Shown: in pieces, positions 24,984 to 33,260 of the stretch
Layout of the letters: each line of letters opens with the position of its first letter
How positions within the stretch are numbered: position 1 is the stretch's first letter
NCBI GenBank assembly: GCA_009787785.1
Contig: WQSR01000018.1
Location: 1 to 40,378, forward strand
DNA length: 40,378 bases
From: Defluviitaleaceae bacterium
Lineage (GTDB): Bacteria > Bacillota > Clostridia > Lachnospirales > WQUN01
Reading direction: 5' to 3'
Program-made: the position numbers and the translations under genes
The notes under the pieces: model-generated
Database searches by the model: none
Told to the model about the DNA's origin: nothing
What the model saw: only the letters and a program-made list of their open reading frames with translations

Positions 24984-26027
24984 ATGAAGACATTTTTAAA
25001 AAGAAAAGACATTGAAATCAGCTTCAAGCGATACTGCGTGGACGCCATGGGAGCCATGACCCTGGGGCTCTTCGCGTCGCTGATTATCGGTTTAATCCTG
25101 TTTGAAATCGGCTCCCGGGCGGGGATAGGCTTCCTTGCCACCATGGGGGAAATGGCCGCGGGCAGCCGTCCTGTGGGGGGTGAAGGTGGCTATGTGGGTG
25201 CGGTGGGTTTCGCCATGGGGGTGGCGGTGGCCTACGGCCTGAAGGCCCCGCCCTTGGTATTGTTCGCATCCGCCGCCGTGGGCTTCGCGGGGAATTTCCT
25301 GGGCGGGCCGGCGGGGGCGTTAATCGCCGCCCTCATTGGCGCGGAACTGGGGAAGATGGTTTCCAAGGAAACGAAAATCGACATCATCGTCACCCCGGTG
25401 GTGACATTGCTGGCGGGTATCGGCGTGGCCATGCTGGTGGGCCCGCCCATTGGCACCTTTATGGACGCCGTGGGCAATCTCATCATGTGGGCTACCGACC
25501 TGATGCCCGTCCTCATGGGTGCGGTTATTGCCGTGGTCATGGGCATGATGCTGACTGGGCCTCTTTCCAGTGCCGCCTTGGCCATTATGCTGGGCTTGGA
25601 GGGCTTGGCCGCCGGAGCCGCCGTGGCGGGTTGCGCCGCCAACATGATTGGCTTCGCCGTGGCCAGCTACCGGGAAAATAAAATCGGCGGCCTCATATCC
25701 CAAGGACTGGGCACCTCCATGCTCCAGCTCCCCAATATCATGAAAAATCCGCGCATTTGGATTCCCCCAATCATTGCCAGTGCCATCGTGGGGCCCATTT
25801 CCGCGGCGGCTTTCGGCATGAAAAATATCCCCGCCGGGGCGGGGATGGGGACATCGGGCTTGGTGGGGCAATTCGGTGCCTTCACCGCCATGGGCTACAG
25901 CGGCACGGTATTTTTACAAGTGGGGCTGGTGCATTTTATCCTACCGGCCATCATCGCCCTGGCTGTATCAGAATTTATGCGAAAAAAAGGCTGGATACAA
26001 TTCGGAGACATGGCACTGGGTGGATAA
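24984..26027 (+). CDS. PTS EIIC-like membrane protein (PF13303-type)
   Basis: A 347-residue, Gly/Ala/Met-rich integral membrane protein with about nine hydrophobic segments. YCVDAMGAMTLGLFASLIIGLILFEIG, NMIGFAVASYRENKIGGLISQGLGTSMLQLPNIMKNPRIWIPPIIASAIVGPISAA and GAGMGTSGLVGQFGA match the stand-alone 'phosphotransferase system EIIC' family. No EIIA/EIIB domains are fused or adjacent, so sugar transport via PTS is unproven. ATG 24984 has CAAGGAG upstream and the gene is divergent from the Asp23/fakA operon. Confidence 0.85.
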   Translation: MKTFLKRKDIEISFKRYCVDAMGAMTLGLFASLIIGLILFEIGSRAGIGFLATMGEMAAGSRPVGGEGGYVGAVGFAMGVAVAYGLKAPPLVLFASAAVGFAGNFLGGPAGALIAALIGAELGKMVSKETKIDIIVTPVVTLLAGIGVAMLVGPPIGTFMDAVGNLIMWATDLMPVLMGAVIAVVMGMMLTGPLSSAALAIMLGLEGLAAGAAVAGCAANMIGFAVASYRENKIGGLISQGLGTSMLQLPNIMKNPRIWIPPIIASAIVGPISAAAFGMKNIPAGAGMGTSGLVGQFGAFTAMGYSGTVFLQVGLVHFILPAIIALAVSEFMRKKGWIQFGDMALGG

Positions 26028-26128
26028 AAACACCTGACCGCTTTCATTCATTTTATTCGGCTATCGTAACCAACATTGAATTTGCTATACCTGTAAAAAC
26101 ATAACAACGCCGCATTAGGTATAAAATT

Positions 26129-26157
26129 GCATAATATCTCTCTACCTGCTCATACTA
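26129..26157 (+). promoter_or_regulatory. Sigma-G-type (forespore) promoter of the split SASP gene
   Basis: GCATA (26129-26133) and CATACTA (26151-26157), 17 bases apart, match the sigma-G consensus (GNATR and CATNHTA). The intact SASP gene has exactly the same two boxes and spacing at 38843-38871. Confidence 0.75.
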
Positions 26158-26225
26158 GCATCGTAATCTTCAAAAACAAGCGAAATCCCATGCAAGGTGA
26201 TTTCCCAAAAAGGAGCAGAACTATC

Positions 26226-26492
26226 ATGACTAAACTTAACACGACCGCAGTACCCCAAGCGAAAAACGCTATGGACCAACTGAAGTACGAAGTTGCCAAC
26301 GAAATCGGCGTACCCTTGAAGCAAGGCTATAACGGCGACTTGACCTCTGCCCAAGCAGGTTATGTGGGTGGATACATGGTTAATACAATATCACCAAAAC
26401 AACACAAACAAAAAACCTTCACCCGCCGGGAGGGGATGAGGAATGTTCCGACAGTGAAAGTGGGGTATACATATGTGTTGTCGCTTGGTTAG
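26226..26492 (+). pseudogene. Alpha/beta-type SASP gene, interrupted after codon 52
   Basis: The first 52 residues are a canonical alpha/beta SASP: MDQLKYEVANEIGVPLKQGY, then NGDLTSAQAGYVGGYMV. ATG 26226 follows AAAAAGGAG. After Val52 the frame enters foreign sequence (NTISPKQHKQ...VLSLG, 36 residues), instead of the expected KKMIExQxRQMAGK. The missing 15 codons are found at 34950-34997, fused to the serine recombinase. SASPs coat and protect spore DNA; the conserved C-terminal helix is lost here, so the 88-residue product is unlikely to bind DNA normally. Excision of the element would restore a 67-residue SASP. Confidence 0.9.
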
Positions 26493-26510
26493 TTTCGACG
26501 ATGTGCATGG

Positions 26511-28064
26511 CTATATGTTCATTTGTTTAATCTCAATAAGCTTCAAATACAGCTCCCAGTTTTCAATTACAATTATTTTCAACTCATCAACAGCTCGTGT
26601 CAAAATTTGATAAAGCATCCCGTCTCCGCTGTAGTATGAAAATTTATTAACCTCTAGCTGTCCACGTTCATTGTACCGAAAGCTTGAGTTTAATATTAAT
26701 GTTACTTTTTTAAATTCCTGCCCAATTACCTTGTGCGCCGTTTCACCATAAGCCCAAGATAATTTGTCAAATTGGTCTGGGGTGTGGCGTGATGCGGTAA
26801 ATGTAATACCCTTCCATCCATGATTTCGCTCTAAACTTGACAGATATTTTGAAGCATCAGCAAGATGTTCGAAGTACTCTACCGCAACTTTACTATAATC
26901 TGCATCACGATTTTTACTCTCACCAATAATTAGCATATTTGTTATGAACGATGCGATGTTCTTGTTTGTGCGAATTTTATCCGTCAATTTATATTTCAAA
27001 ATAGGAACACTCGAAAAAATCGCTGGATGTGCCTCTTCGATGTAAGCATAAACATTTGTATTTTCATTGATGTTTAGGAATTGTTTTGTATCATATGAAA
27101 ACAATACCGGAATGGCACGCCCGTTTGCTGCTTTTATTATTAAATCCAATTGTTCTTTTCGAGTGCGTTGAGACTCGTCAAGTATTACAAGATCAATCTC
27201 GGGTGAGATTATTATGTCAATTGTATCATCTTTGACGGATTTAATCGGGCAAATTGCCCAATTATTGCCTTGCAATATTTCTTGTCCTTGATTGAGCGTG
27301 CCACTATGAATAATTAGCGGTTTCTTGTTCATACACATTATCGTTTTCGCAATGTCATATATCAGCAAAGTTTTCCCGGTTCCAGCATTTGCCGAAATAC
27401 AAGTAATGAACTGTTTTTTGGAATTGAAATTGGCCATAAACTCACTTTTGATTTTTTGCTGATGACTGGTTAAAAAATATTCATCGCGCAAAAACGCAAC
27501 TGTATTATTAAATGGTGACGCTAGATAATTCATAGGGATAAAAAGCTTATCTGGGTTTATTGTATAGTCAACGATTTGGGCATCTAAACAATCTATAAGG
27601 TTTGATACATCGATCTTCACTGGTTGCTTTGTTGCTGCATCAAAAACATATACGCCATCACCACTCACAAATGTGTAAATGACAACATTAAATCCGAGAA
27701 AGCTGAAGTAGTAGTTGTTTTGAATCATCTGTTTCGTAATTTTCTCAATATTAAGCTCGGATTTCAATTCAATATTTATGACTGCTTTTTCTGAGAACCT
27801 TAGCAAGTCAAACTCTTTGCCAATTTGAGCGATTTCGTATCCCACATAATAACCATTGTAACTGCTAGTATCTGCATCGTTTGCTTTGAGTAGCTCTATT
27901 AGCTCAAATAATGTATGCGCTTCATTTGGCTTCAGATTGCTTTGATTGCCTAAACGAAATTGATGAAACTTCAGCGCAGTTTGGTATGCAGAAATTATAT
28001 TTGTTGGGTTATACACGGGTATCATATCCTCGCACATTAAATGTTTTTCAAACAACAAGCACAT
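26511..28064 (-). CDS. Nuclease-like N-domain fused to DUF2075-type SF1 ATPase/helicase
   Basis: A protein of up to 517 residues. The N-terminal part has a PD-(D/E)XK-like arrangement: GKEFDLLRF with Asp86, then INIELKSE with Glu99-x-Lys101, as in restriction-type or NERD-like nucleases. A P-loop ATPase follows, with Walker A ANAGTGKT (225-232) and Walker B DLVILDESQR (291-300). A C-terminal helicase part follows, with GQEFKKVTLIL and LYQILTRAVDELKI as in DUF2075/UvrD-like proteins. The start is uncertain, since ATG 28064, 28037 and 28025 all lack an ideal ribosome-binding site. It lies 24 bases downstream of the DUF2130 gene. A phage-defence role is inferred from domains and location. Confidence 0.7.
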   Translation of the reverse strand: MCLLFEKHLMCEDMIPVYNPTNIISAYQTALKFHQFRLGNQSNLKPNEAHTLFELIELLKANDADTSSYNGYYVGYEIAQIGKEFDLLRFSEKAVINIELKSELNIEKITKQMIQNNYYFSFLGFNVVIYTFVSGDGVYVFDAATKQPVKIDVSNLIDCLDAQIVDYTINPDKLFIPMNYLASPFNNTVAFLRDEYFLTSHQQKIKSEFMANFNSKKQFITCISANAGTGKTLLIYDIAKTIMCMNKKPLIIHSGTLNQGQEILQGNNWAICPIKSVKDDTIDIIISPEIDLVILDESQRTRKEQLDLIIKAANGRAIPVLFSYDTKQFLNINENTNVYAYIEEAHPAIFSSVPILKYKLTDKIRTNKNIASFITNMLIIGESKNRDADYSKVAVEYFEHLADASKYLSSLERNHGWKGITFTASRHTPDQFDKLSWAYGETAHKVIGQEFKKVTLILNSSFRYNERGQLEVNKFSYYSGDGMLYQILTRAVDELKIIVIENWELYLKLIEIKQMNI

Positions 28065-28088
28065 TGAAACAAATCGACTTTAATTGTT

Positions 28089-29735
28089 TTATTGGGAAAT
28101 GCCCCTTGCTTGGTCAAAAAGTGCTGTCATGGTTGAATTCCCTTTCGTCAATCGCTTAATTGTCAGATCCTCCGCCTTATCGTTAGCCAAGCGCAAATTA
28201 TTATCTGATGATAAAAGAGCTGCTTTTGTTTTTTGCAAATGGTCAATCGTTTTATCTATTTCAGTTATTGCCGTCATGAATTTTTCGTTTGCAAGCCTGT
28301 AATTTCGTGAAAACCCTGTTTTGAAGATTTCAAGGTTTTCCTCGAATCGCGTAATATCAACATTTTGATTTCTTGCCAGCGCAAGTTCAGCCCGGTATTT
28401 TAATGAGTTCATCGCAGCATTCCTCAACACCGTTATCATCGGAATGAAAAATTGTGGGCGGATTACATACATTTTAGGAAATCTATATGATACATCCACA
28501 ATGCCAGAGTTATATAGCTCGCTATCTGCCTCAAGCAATGTAACCAATACAGCGTATTCACAATTCTTGGCATTGCGGTCTTTATCAAGTTCTTTCAAAA
28601 AATCTTCATTCTTCTTTTTCGTTTTTGTACCATCACTTTCGTTTTTCATCTCAAACATAATAGAAATAATTTCATTGCCATCTTCATTTAACTCGCGATA
28701 CACATAGTCGCCTTTGCTACCTGCTTTCCTGTCATTGTCTTTTTCAAAATATGCCTCAGGAAAAGCTGTCGCACGAATTTGGTTAAATTGTGTTTCACAA
28801 TGCTGCTCAAGAGTTTCCCCCACCATTTTAGTTGATAACTTTGCTTTCATATCCTTGTAATAAGCAATCATTTCATCCTTGGATTTTAGTTCCGCATCAT
28901 GCTTGTCCTTCAAAGTTACCGCAAGAAGTTGTTTCTCTGAATCCTTGGCCTTTAGATCGTTTTTCAAGGCATCACGTTCTTTTTCAACAATAGTTAATGC
29001 ATTTGTTATTGCTAATTTCTTTTCAGTTTCCGCTGAATCAATTTTTGATTTCAACTCTGTAATTTCGGCATCTCGCTTTGCTACTTCCATCTGTAACACG
29101 TTTTTTGAAGTAGCTTCCGCAAAATCCAATGCTTTAACGTTGTCTGATTCTAGGACTTTTATATTTTCATCTTTTTTTTGCAATTCTACTTCGAGAGCAT
29201 CCCGTTCTTTTTCAACCACAGCAACCGCTTCTGTAACAGCTAATTTCTTCTCACTATCCGATACATCTAATTTTGCTTTTAAATCCGCTATTTCAGCATC
29301 TTTCTTGCTTATTTCTGTTTGCAATTCATTTCTTGCATTAGCCTCGGCAAGTTCCAATGCCTTCGCTTTATCAGATTCGGCAAGTTTTATCGCATCTTCT
29401 TTTTTATTAAGCTCTACCTCAAGCGAATACTTTTCTTTACCGATTACTACCAATGCCTCGGAAACAGCCAGTTTTTTCTCCGCTTCCATGGTCTCAACTT
29501 TTGTTTTTAACTCTGCGATTTCGGCATCCTTTTTAGCCGTTTCTGCAAGCAGAGCATTAGTCGTGTCAGCTTTTGCTAGTTTTACAGCATTTTCCTTGTC
29601 AGTTTCAAATAATGCTTCCCGCTCACGCAGTGCCTTATCAAATTCACGGTTTTTAACTTGCTTAACAATTTCATCAAAACCCGATTTATCAACCTTAAAG
29701 ACTTCATGACATTTGGGACATCTTATTTCGTTCAT
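28089..29735 (-). CDS. DUF2130 protein with coiled-coil repeats and PD-(D/E)XK-like core
   Basis: This 548-residue protein starts [20 protein letters not shown], a zinc-ribbon-like head. A coiled coil with about 2.6 tandem copies of a 76-residue unit (from residue 68; each starts KK/KRDAEI) follows. The DUF2130 domain comes next: [33 protein letters not shown]...[10 protein letters not shown]...[11 protein letters not shown]. The GDY...EMK residues fit the Asp and Glu-x-Lys of a PD-(D/E)XK nuclease. ATG 29735 follows GGGGAG. DUF2130 proteins occur often near restriction or defence genes. With the downstream nuclease-ATPase gene it probably forms a two-gene unit. Confidence 0.8.
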   Translation of the reverse strand: MNEIRCPKCHEVFKVDKSGFDEIVKQVKNREFDKALREREALFETDKENAVKLAKADTTNALLAETAKKDAEIAELKTKVETMEAEKKLAVSEALVVIGKEKYSLEVELNKKEDAIKLAESDKAKALELAEANARNELQTEISKKDAEIADLKAKLDVSDSEKKLAVTEAVAVVEKERDALEVELQKKDENIKVLESDNVKALDFAEATSKNVLQMEVAKRDAEITELKSKIDSAETEKKLAITNALTIVEKERDALKNDLKAKDSEKQLLAVTLKDKHDAELKSKDEMIAYYKDMKAKLSTKMVGETLEQHCETQFNQIRATAFPEAYFEKDNDRKAGSKGDYVYRELNEDGNEIISIMFEMKNESDGTKTKKKNEDFLKELDKDRNAKNCEYAVLVTLLEADSELYNSGIVDVSYRFPKMYVIRPQFFIPMITVLRNAAMNSLKYRAELALARNQNVDITRFEENLEIFKTGFSRNYRLANEKFMTAITEIDKTIDHLQKTKAALLSSDNNLRLANDKAEDLTIKRLTKGNSTMTALFDQARGISQ

Positions 29736-29760
29736 CACTTGCAACTCCCCTCGCATAAAA

Positions 29761-30368
29761 TTACATTTTCCGGAATACAAACAAATATTCATGCGCAAGC
29801 AGTAAAAAATTATGCTTAATGCTGTTCGTTTTCCAAAACCCGGTTGCCTTGCAGTTAGTTGTTCCTTAATGATAATTTCCTTCAACGTAAAGCCTACAGC
29901 GCAGTAAATCTCCATCACATCGAAACTCATGGGAATTACGCAACCCCTCTTGCACATGTCCTCCATTAAAATAGCACAAAATTTGCCACTCTTCAACATT
30001 CTGTGACATTTTAATACAACGACTTCCATCTGCACAATAAAATCCTTAACCCCGCAATGCGAAATCACCGTCAATATCCTCGCTGTATTTGATGATGTCT
30101 GCACACGGTGGGTGCGTACATATAAATTCAATGTTCTCGTCTGGGATGAAATCCAAATTCCGAGCATCGCCATGTTTTATGTAAACTTGTTCGGCATTTT
30201 CCCATTCAAAGGCGGTCTTTTTGCGACAACGCTCCAGCGCAGCAGGGTTGATGTCTAATCCGATGATGTTGCGATTCAGTTACTTGGCTTCTTCCAGTGT
30301 TGTTCCCTCGCCCGCAAATTGCTCCAACACCAAATCACCCTCTGAGGAATAACGAAGCAGAAGGTTTC
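29761..30368 (-). pseudogene. Decayed N6-adenine-type DNA methyltransferase
   Basis: Reading leftward in three frames gives a coherent methyltransferase C-terminal half: RNLLLRYSSEGDLVLEQFAG (motif I region), a TAA stop at 30280-30282, then [38 protein letters not shown] with HPPC (30103-30114) where families have (D/H)PPY. A frameshift near 30050 leads into VKDFIVQM and [19 protein letters not shown] and [11 protein letters not shown]. Another frameshift near 29860 leads into [20 protein letters not shown] and [11 protein letters not shown], ending at 29761. The 5' end is missing beyond about 30368. One stop, two frameshifts, a mutated catalytic motif and truncation make it inactive. Confidence 0.82.
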
Positions 30369-30485
30369 TCGGTATATATGATCAGTTGCTGAGATATTTA
30401 GAATCATGTGTTGCCCAATTTCCTCGTTTCGGAAACGACCAAACCGTGTTCATTTCCAGTTAAAAATCATCTGACTCCCATTTTG

Positions 30486-31115
30486 TTATCTTCGTTTAGG
30501 CTCGTTCAAATCAATGAATTGCGCCAAGAAACGTGGGCGGGCGTAAAATGCCCTGCTCGTGCTACCATGCCCCTTACCTTTGGTGCGAGGTTGGATATAA
30601 TGCCCCATACTCCCGGTCAACGCAGAAAATCCACGTTCAGGGTCGTTCAAGCACCCCCTCACGAGCTCATAATCGGCGTGGACAGCTTCGTACATCTCTC
30701 CATCCAAATCAATGGACGTAACGGTGTGTAAAAATGTTGGTTCGCCATAATTAGTGCCGACCACCCGCGCCACAATCACTGCTTTCCGCAACTTCGTCAA
30801 AAGGTGGCTATCTTCAAAGCTCGTCCGCTGCACGTTGTATGGGTCAATCATCGTAATCGCCATTGTTTCCTTGAAGCCAAGCAGTCCATTTCGTAACCGC
30901 TTCAAAGGAATACTTTTCAATTCCCATGAACCAAAATTAGGGCTTTGCCCCGAATTTAACGGAAGCCCCAAATGCCTTTCGCAAACATGACCTGCCCAAC
31001 CTTTATTCACTTTGCCATTAGCCAAAATAATCGTAACGCCGTATTCCTGCGCTAATTCATGGAGGTTGCGGCCTTCCAATTCACTTAGTTTTCGTACAGC
31101 GTCGTCTCTGTGCAT
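30486..31115 (-). CDS. MutH/Sau3AI-like type II restriction endonuclease
   Basis: This 209-residue protein resembles the MutH/Sau3AI fold. LEGRNLHELAQEYGV is followed by NKGWAGHVCERHLGLPLNSG (Glu46 at the position of MutH Glu56) and FGSWELKSIPLKRL, with Glu65-x-Lys67 as the E-x-K of the active site. The acidic residue that normally lies seven positions before this Glu (MutH Asp70) is not an Asp here (Ser58, with Asn60 nearby). That is unusual and may mean a different metal ligand or reduced activity. It is 15 bases downstream of a Dam-type methylase, the expected partner. The target sequence is unknown; GATC is plausible by family only. Confidence 0.7.
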   Translation of the reverse strand: MHRDDAVRKLSELEGRNLHELAQEYGVTIILANGKVNKGWAGHVCERHLGLPLNSGQSPNFGSWELKSIPLKRLRNGLLGFKETMAITMIDPYNVQRTSFEDSHLLTKLRKAVIVARVVGTNYGEPTFLHTVTSIDLDGEMYEAVHADYELVRGCLNDPERGFSALTGSMGHYIQPRTKGKGHGSTSRAFYARPRFLAQFIDLNEPKRR

Positions 31116-31130
31116 GATGTCCTCCTTGGG

Positions 31131-32036
31131 TTATCCATTAGCTATTAACAACTCACGCACTTTTCCGCGACCGTTGCCAATTGAATTGATTGCTCTGCTT
31201 GCCTGTATGCGTGTAATTCGGTAACTGGCGTATAATATATCGAAGAAATTGTCAGCCTCGTCTGTGTTCGTGGGATCGGAGTTGCTGACTAATATATATG
31301 CCCCGCGCACGGTTAATTCATTTATAAAAGCTGCGAGTTCAGCTTGTGAATTGTCATCAAACCCATTTTGTGCATAGGATGTAAAGTTAGCTGTAGTAGA
31401 TAGAGGGCGATAAGGTGGGTCGAAATAAGCGAAGGTTTCGTTGTCTATGAAATCCGCCGCTCGACGATAATCACCGTGCACAATCGTGACCTCTTGCAAC
31501 TTGCTAGAAACAGCGCGAATATTATTTTCGTCACAAATACTCGGCATCCTATAACTACCCTGCGGTACATTGTACCCGCCTTTGGAGTTCACTCGATACA
31601 AGCCGTTGAAACAGGTGCGATTTAGGAAAATAAAAAGAGCAACTAGCTCTACCGATGTGTCTAGCATAAATTTTAGCGAGTTAAATTTGTCACGGTTGGC
31701 GTAATAAAGTTCTTTCCGATTTTCATCGTCTGCCGTGTGATAACCGATTTCTATTTCACGCAACGCTTCTATTAAATCGGCTGGATTGTCTCGGATGGTG
31801 GCATAGGCGTGGACAAGCTCACGGTTGATGTCGCTAATGTAGGCTTCCTCAACGGAGTAATGGTTCAACACATCAAAAAGCACCGCGCCGCCGCCCACGA
31901 ATGGCTCGGCATACTTTTTTATGCGCCGCCCAAGTTCGTGTGGGTACTTCGCACGGATTTCATCCAAGATTTGAGATTTACCGCCCGCCCATTTTACGAA
32001 TGGTCGTGCGTTTGCGTTGATGTATAATTGAGACAT
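31131..32036 (-). CDS. Dam-type (D12 class) adenine-specific DNA methyltransferase
   Basis: This 301-residue protein has the D12/Dam layout: FVKWAGGKSQILDEI (motif X), YAEPFVGGGAVLFDVL (motif I, SAM binding), the target-recognition region NRTCFNGLYRVNSKGGYNVPQGSY, and YFDPPYRPLS (motif IV catalytic DPPY). It transfers methyl to adenine N6 and should protect host DNA from the adjacent MutH-like nuclease. ATG 32036 follows AGGAG. Both genes sit in the integrative element with an XRE regulator upstream, the usual order of a controlled restriction-modification operon. Confidence 0.9.
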   Translation of the reverse strand: MSQLYINANARPFVKWAGGKSQILDEIRAKYPHELGRRIKKYAEPFVGGGAVLFDVLNHYSVEEAYISDINRELVHAYATIRDNPADLIEALREIEIGYHTADDENRKELYYANRDKFNSLKFMLDTSVELVALFIFLNRTCFNGLYRVNSKGGYNVPQGSYRMPSICDENNIRAVSSKLQEVTIVHGDYRRAADFIDNETFAYFDPPYRPLSTTANFTSYAQNGFDDNSQAELAAFINELTVRGAYILVSNSDPTNTDEADNFFDILYASYRITRIQASRAINSIGNGRGKVRELLIANG

Positions 32037-32214
32037 TATTTTCTCCTCGCAGTTAAAATAGAATGCTGAAAACGCATCTCGGGCGAAGCCTTAGCAGACA
32101 CGAAAGTGGCTTAGCGCGAAAGTTGCAGAAGGCAATTTTCGCTGTGGGGTTTGAGGGATATTTTCCCCAACAAACGTAAAAGGCTTGCCTTTTACCCAGC
32201 TTGCCAGTACGTTT
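32037..32214 (-). other. Intergenic region with successive hairpins between xre and dam-like genes
   Basis: No ORF. GCGAAAGTTGC/GCAATTTTCGC (32116-32142, 11-bp stem with one G-T pair) is followed by the perfect GTAAAAGG-CTTG-CCTTTTAC (32176-32195). An AAGCC/GGCTT pairing lies just before (about 32088-32113). Neither main hairpin has a strong T-tract. They may be an RNA leader, a processed terminator or a decayed repeat element. Confidence 0.4.
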
Positions 32215-32691
32215 TCACAATAATATAAACTGCCGTTGGTTGGTGATGTCATCCTTGCCATGGTCAATAATATATAAGTATTTCAACTCCGCCAAGTCAT
32301 TCAATAAAATTTCAAACTCATCCGGCGCGAGGTTATGCTCCTGTAAAAAAAGATTAACATTCGACATTATCGTCCGGCTACCAAGCGAGAAATGGACAAG
32401 ATACATATATAGTCCTTTTTGCGTTAAGCTGAGTCGGGTATCCGATAAAACCTCCGCCACACGCACATCGGCTCGAAACATTGCGGTATCTTCCGTACGC
32501 CCCATTAGGTAGTCAATGGAAATTTGGTAAAATTCCGCAAGACTGATTGTCGTTTCGTGGTCAGGCTCACGCATGGCGTATTCGTATTTTTGGTACGCTT
32601 GCTCCGTTATGCCCAGAAACTGCGCGGCGGTTTTTTGCGTTACACCTCTCGCTTTACGAATTTCTTTTAGCCTTTCCGAAAATGTAGCCAT
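32215..32691 (-). CDS. XRE-family transcriptional regulator
   Basis: This 158-residue protein has an N-terminal XRE helix-turn-helix (FSERLKEIRKARGVTQKTAAQFLGITEQAYQKYEYAMREP, residues about 3-43) and IDYLMGRTED at its end. A second domain of about 85 residues (VRVAEVLSDTRLSLTQKGLYMYLVHFSLGSRTIMSN) looks like a winged-helix segment. ATG 32691 follows GGAGGG. It probably controls the restriction-modification genes downstream and the divergent promoter at 32722. Long inverted repeats upstream are candidate operators. Confidence 0.82.
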   Translation of the reverse strand: MATFSERLKEIRKARGVTQKTAAQFLGITEQAYQKYEYAMREPDHETTISLAEFYQISIDYLMGRTEDTAMFRADVRVAEVLSDTRLSLTQKGLYMYLVHFSLGSRTIMSNVNLFLQEHNLAPDEFEILLNDLAELKYLYIIDHGKDDITNQRQFILL

Positions 32692-32721
32692 GTACCCTCC
32701 AAAATTTTCTTGCTCGAAAAC

Positions 32722-32793
32722 TTGACACATTCATTGTGGATGTGTATGATATTGTCATCACGTTCACATTGGACTTGTTACGTTGTGAACGTG
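32722..32793 (+). promoter_or_regulatory. Divergent-region promoter and 10-bp inverted-repeat operator
   Basis: TTGACA (32722-32727), 17-base spacer and TATGAT (32745-32750) form a strong rightward promoter. Just downstream, CACGTTCACA (32759-32768) and TGTGAACGTG (32784-32793) are a perfect inverted repeat with a 15-base spacer, overlapping the expected start site. The promoter reads toward the SHOCT-like peptide and recombinase. The XRE gene lies on the other side. Confidence 0.6.
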
Positions 32794-32911
32794 TCCACAA
32801 ATAAAATACCACAACAAAATCACGAGAGCAATACCCGATTTCGGAAGGAGGGAGACTATTCCGGGTATAAAGAGACCGAATTTGGCAAAAAGTAGATGTG
32901 GAGGTGTATCA

Positions 32912-33064
32912 ATGGAAACTCATCTGCATCCGCAAGCCAAACAGCAAGACAAAGCAAATTACGACAAGATACAATTACTACGATTGAACAATCTGGCATT
33001 GGCGAATGGCCTCATTACGCAAGAGGTGAAGCAAAAAGTCGAAAGGCAAATTTGGTCGAAGTAA
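32912..33064 (+). CDS. Small SHOCT-like protein upstream of the recombinase
   Basis: A 50-residue protein: KANYDKIQLLRLNNLALANG followed by LITQEVKQKVERQIWSK. The 'L...ANGLIT.E...K' ending resembles SHOCT domains, which are often encoded just before large serine recombinases in clostridial elements. ATG 32912 follows GGAGGTG. A role as recombination accessory (directionality) factor is possible but is only inferred from location. Confidence 0.6.
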   Translation: METHLHPQAKQQDKANYDKIQLLRLNNLALANGLITQEVKQKVERQIWSK

Positions 33065-33195
33065 GCACCATTAAAAATCTGATTTTGTCACCAAGTGGTT
33101 GCGATTAGTTAGCTATCTCAACCGCTTGCAATACTTAGGGTTGTTTTGAATTGGTGATGTAGCAAATGTTACCAATGACATAGTTGAAAAACTTG

Positions 33196-33225
33196 TTGGA
33201 CTATATAAACTGAATGCGATACAAT
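33196..33225 (+). promoter_or_regulatory. Candidate promoter of the recombinase gene
   Basis: TTGGAC (33196-33201), an 18-base spacer and TACAAT (33220-33225) lie 35 bases before the recombinase start. This would allow recombinase expression independent of the 32722 promoter. The rest of 33065-33260 shows no gene. Confidence 0.5.
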
Positions 33226-33260
33226 AATAAAAAGGGTTCTACATAGAAATGAGGGCATAT

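Noticed and set aside
26380..26492. The odd C-terminus of the first SASP considered as a sequencing frameshift
   Set aside because: No single-base change restores the SASP end here, whereas the exact missing codons occur in phase at 34950.
28940..29534. Regular 228-base repeats considered as a CRISPR or satellite array
   Set aside because: They are diverged, in frame, and encode a coiled coil; unit length and lack of identical short repeats exclude CRISPR.
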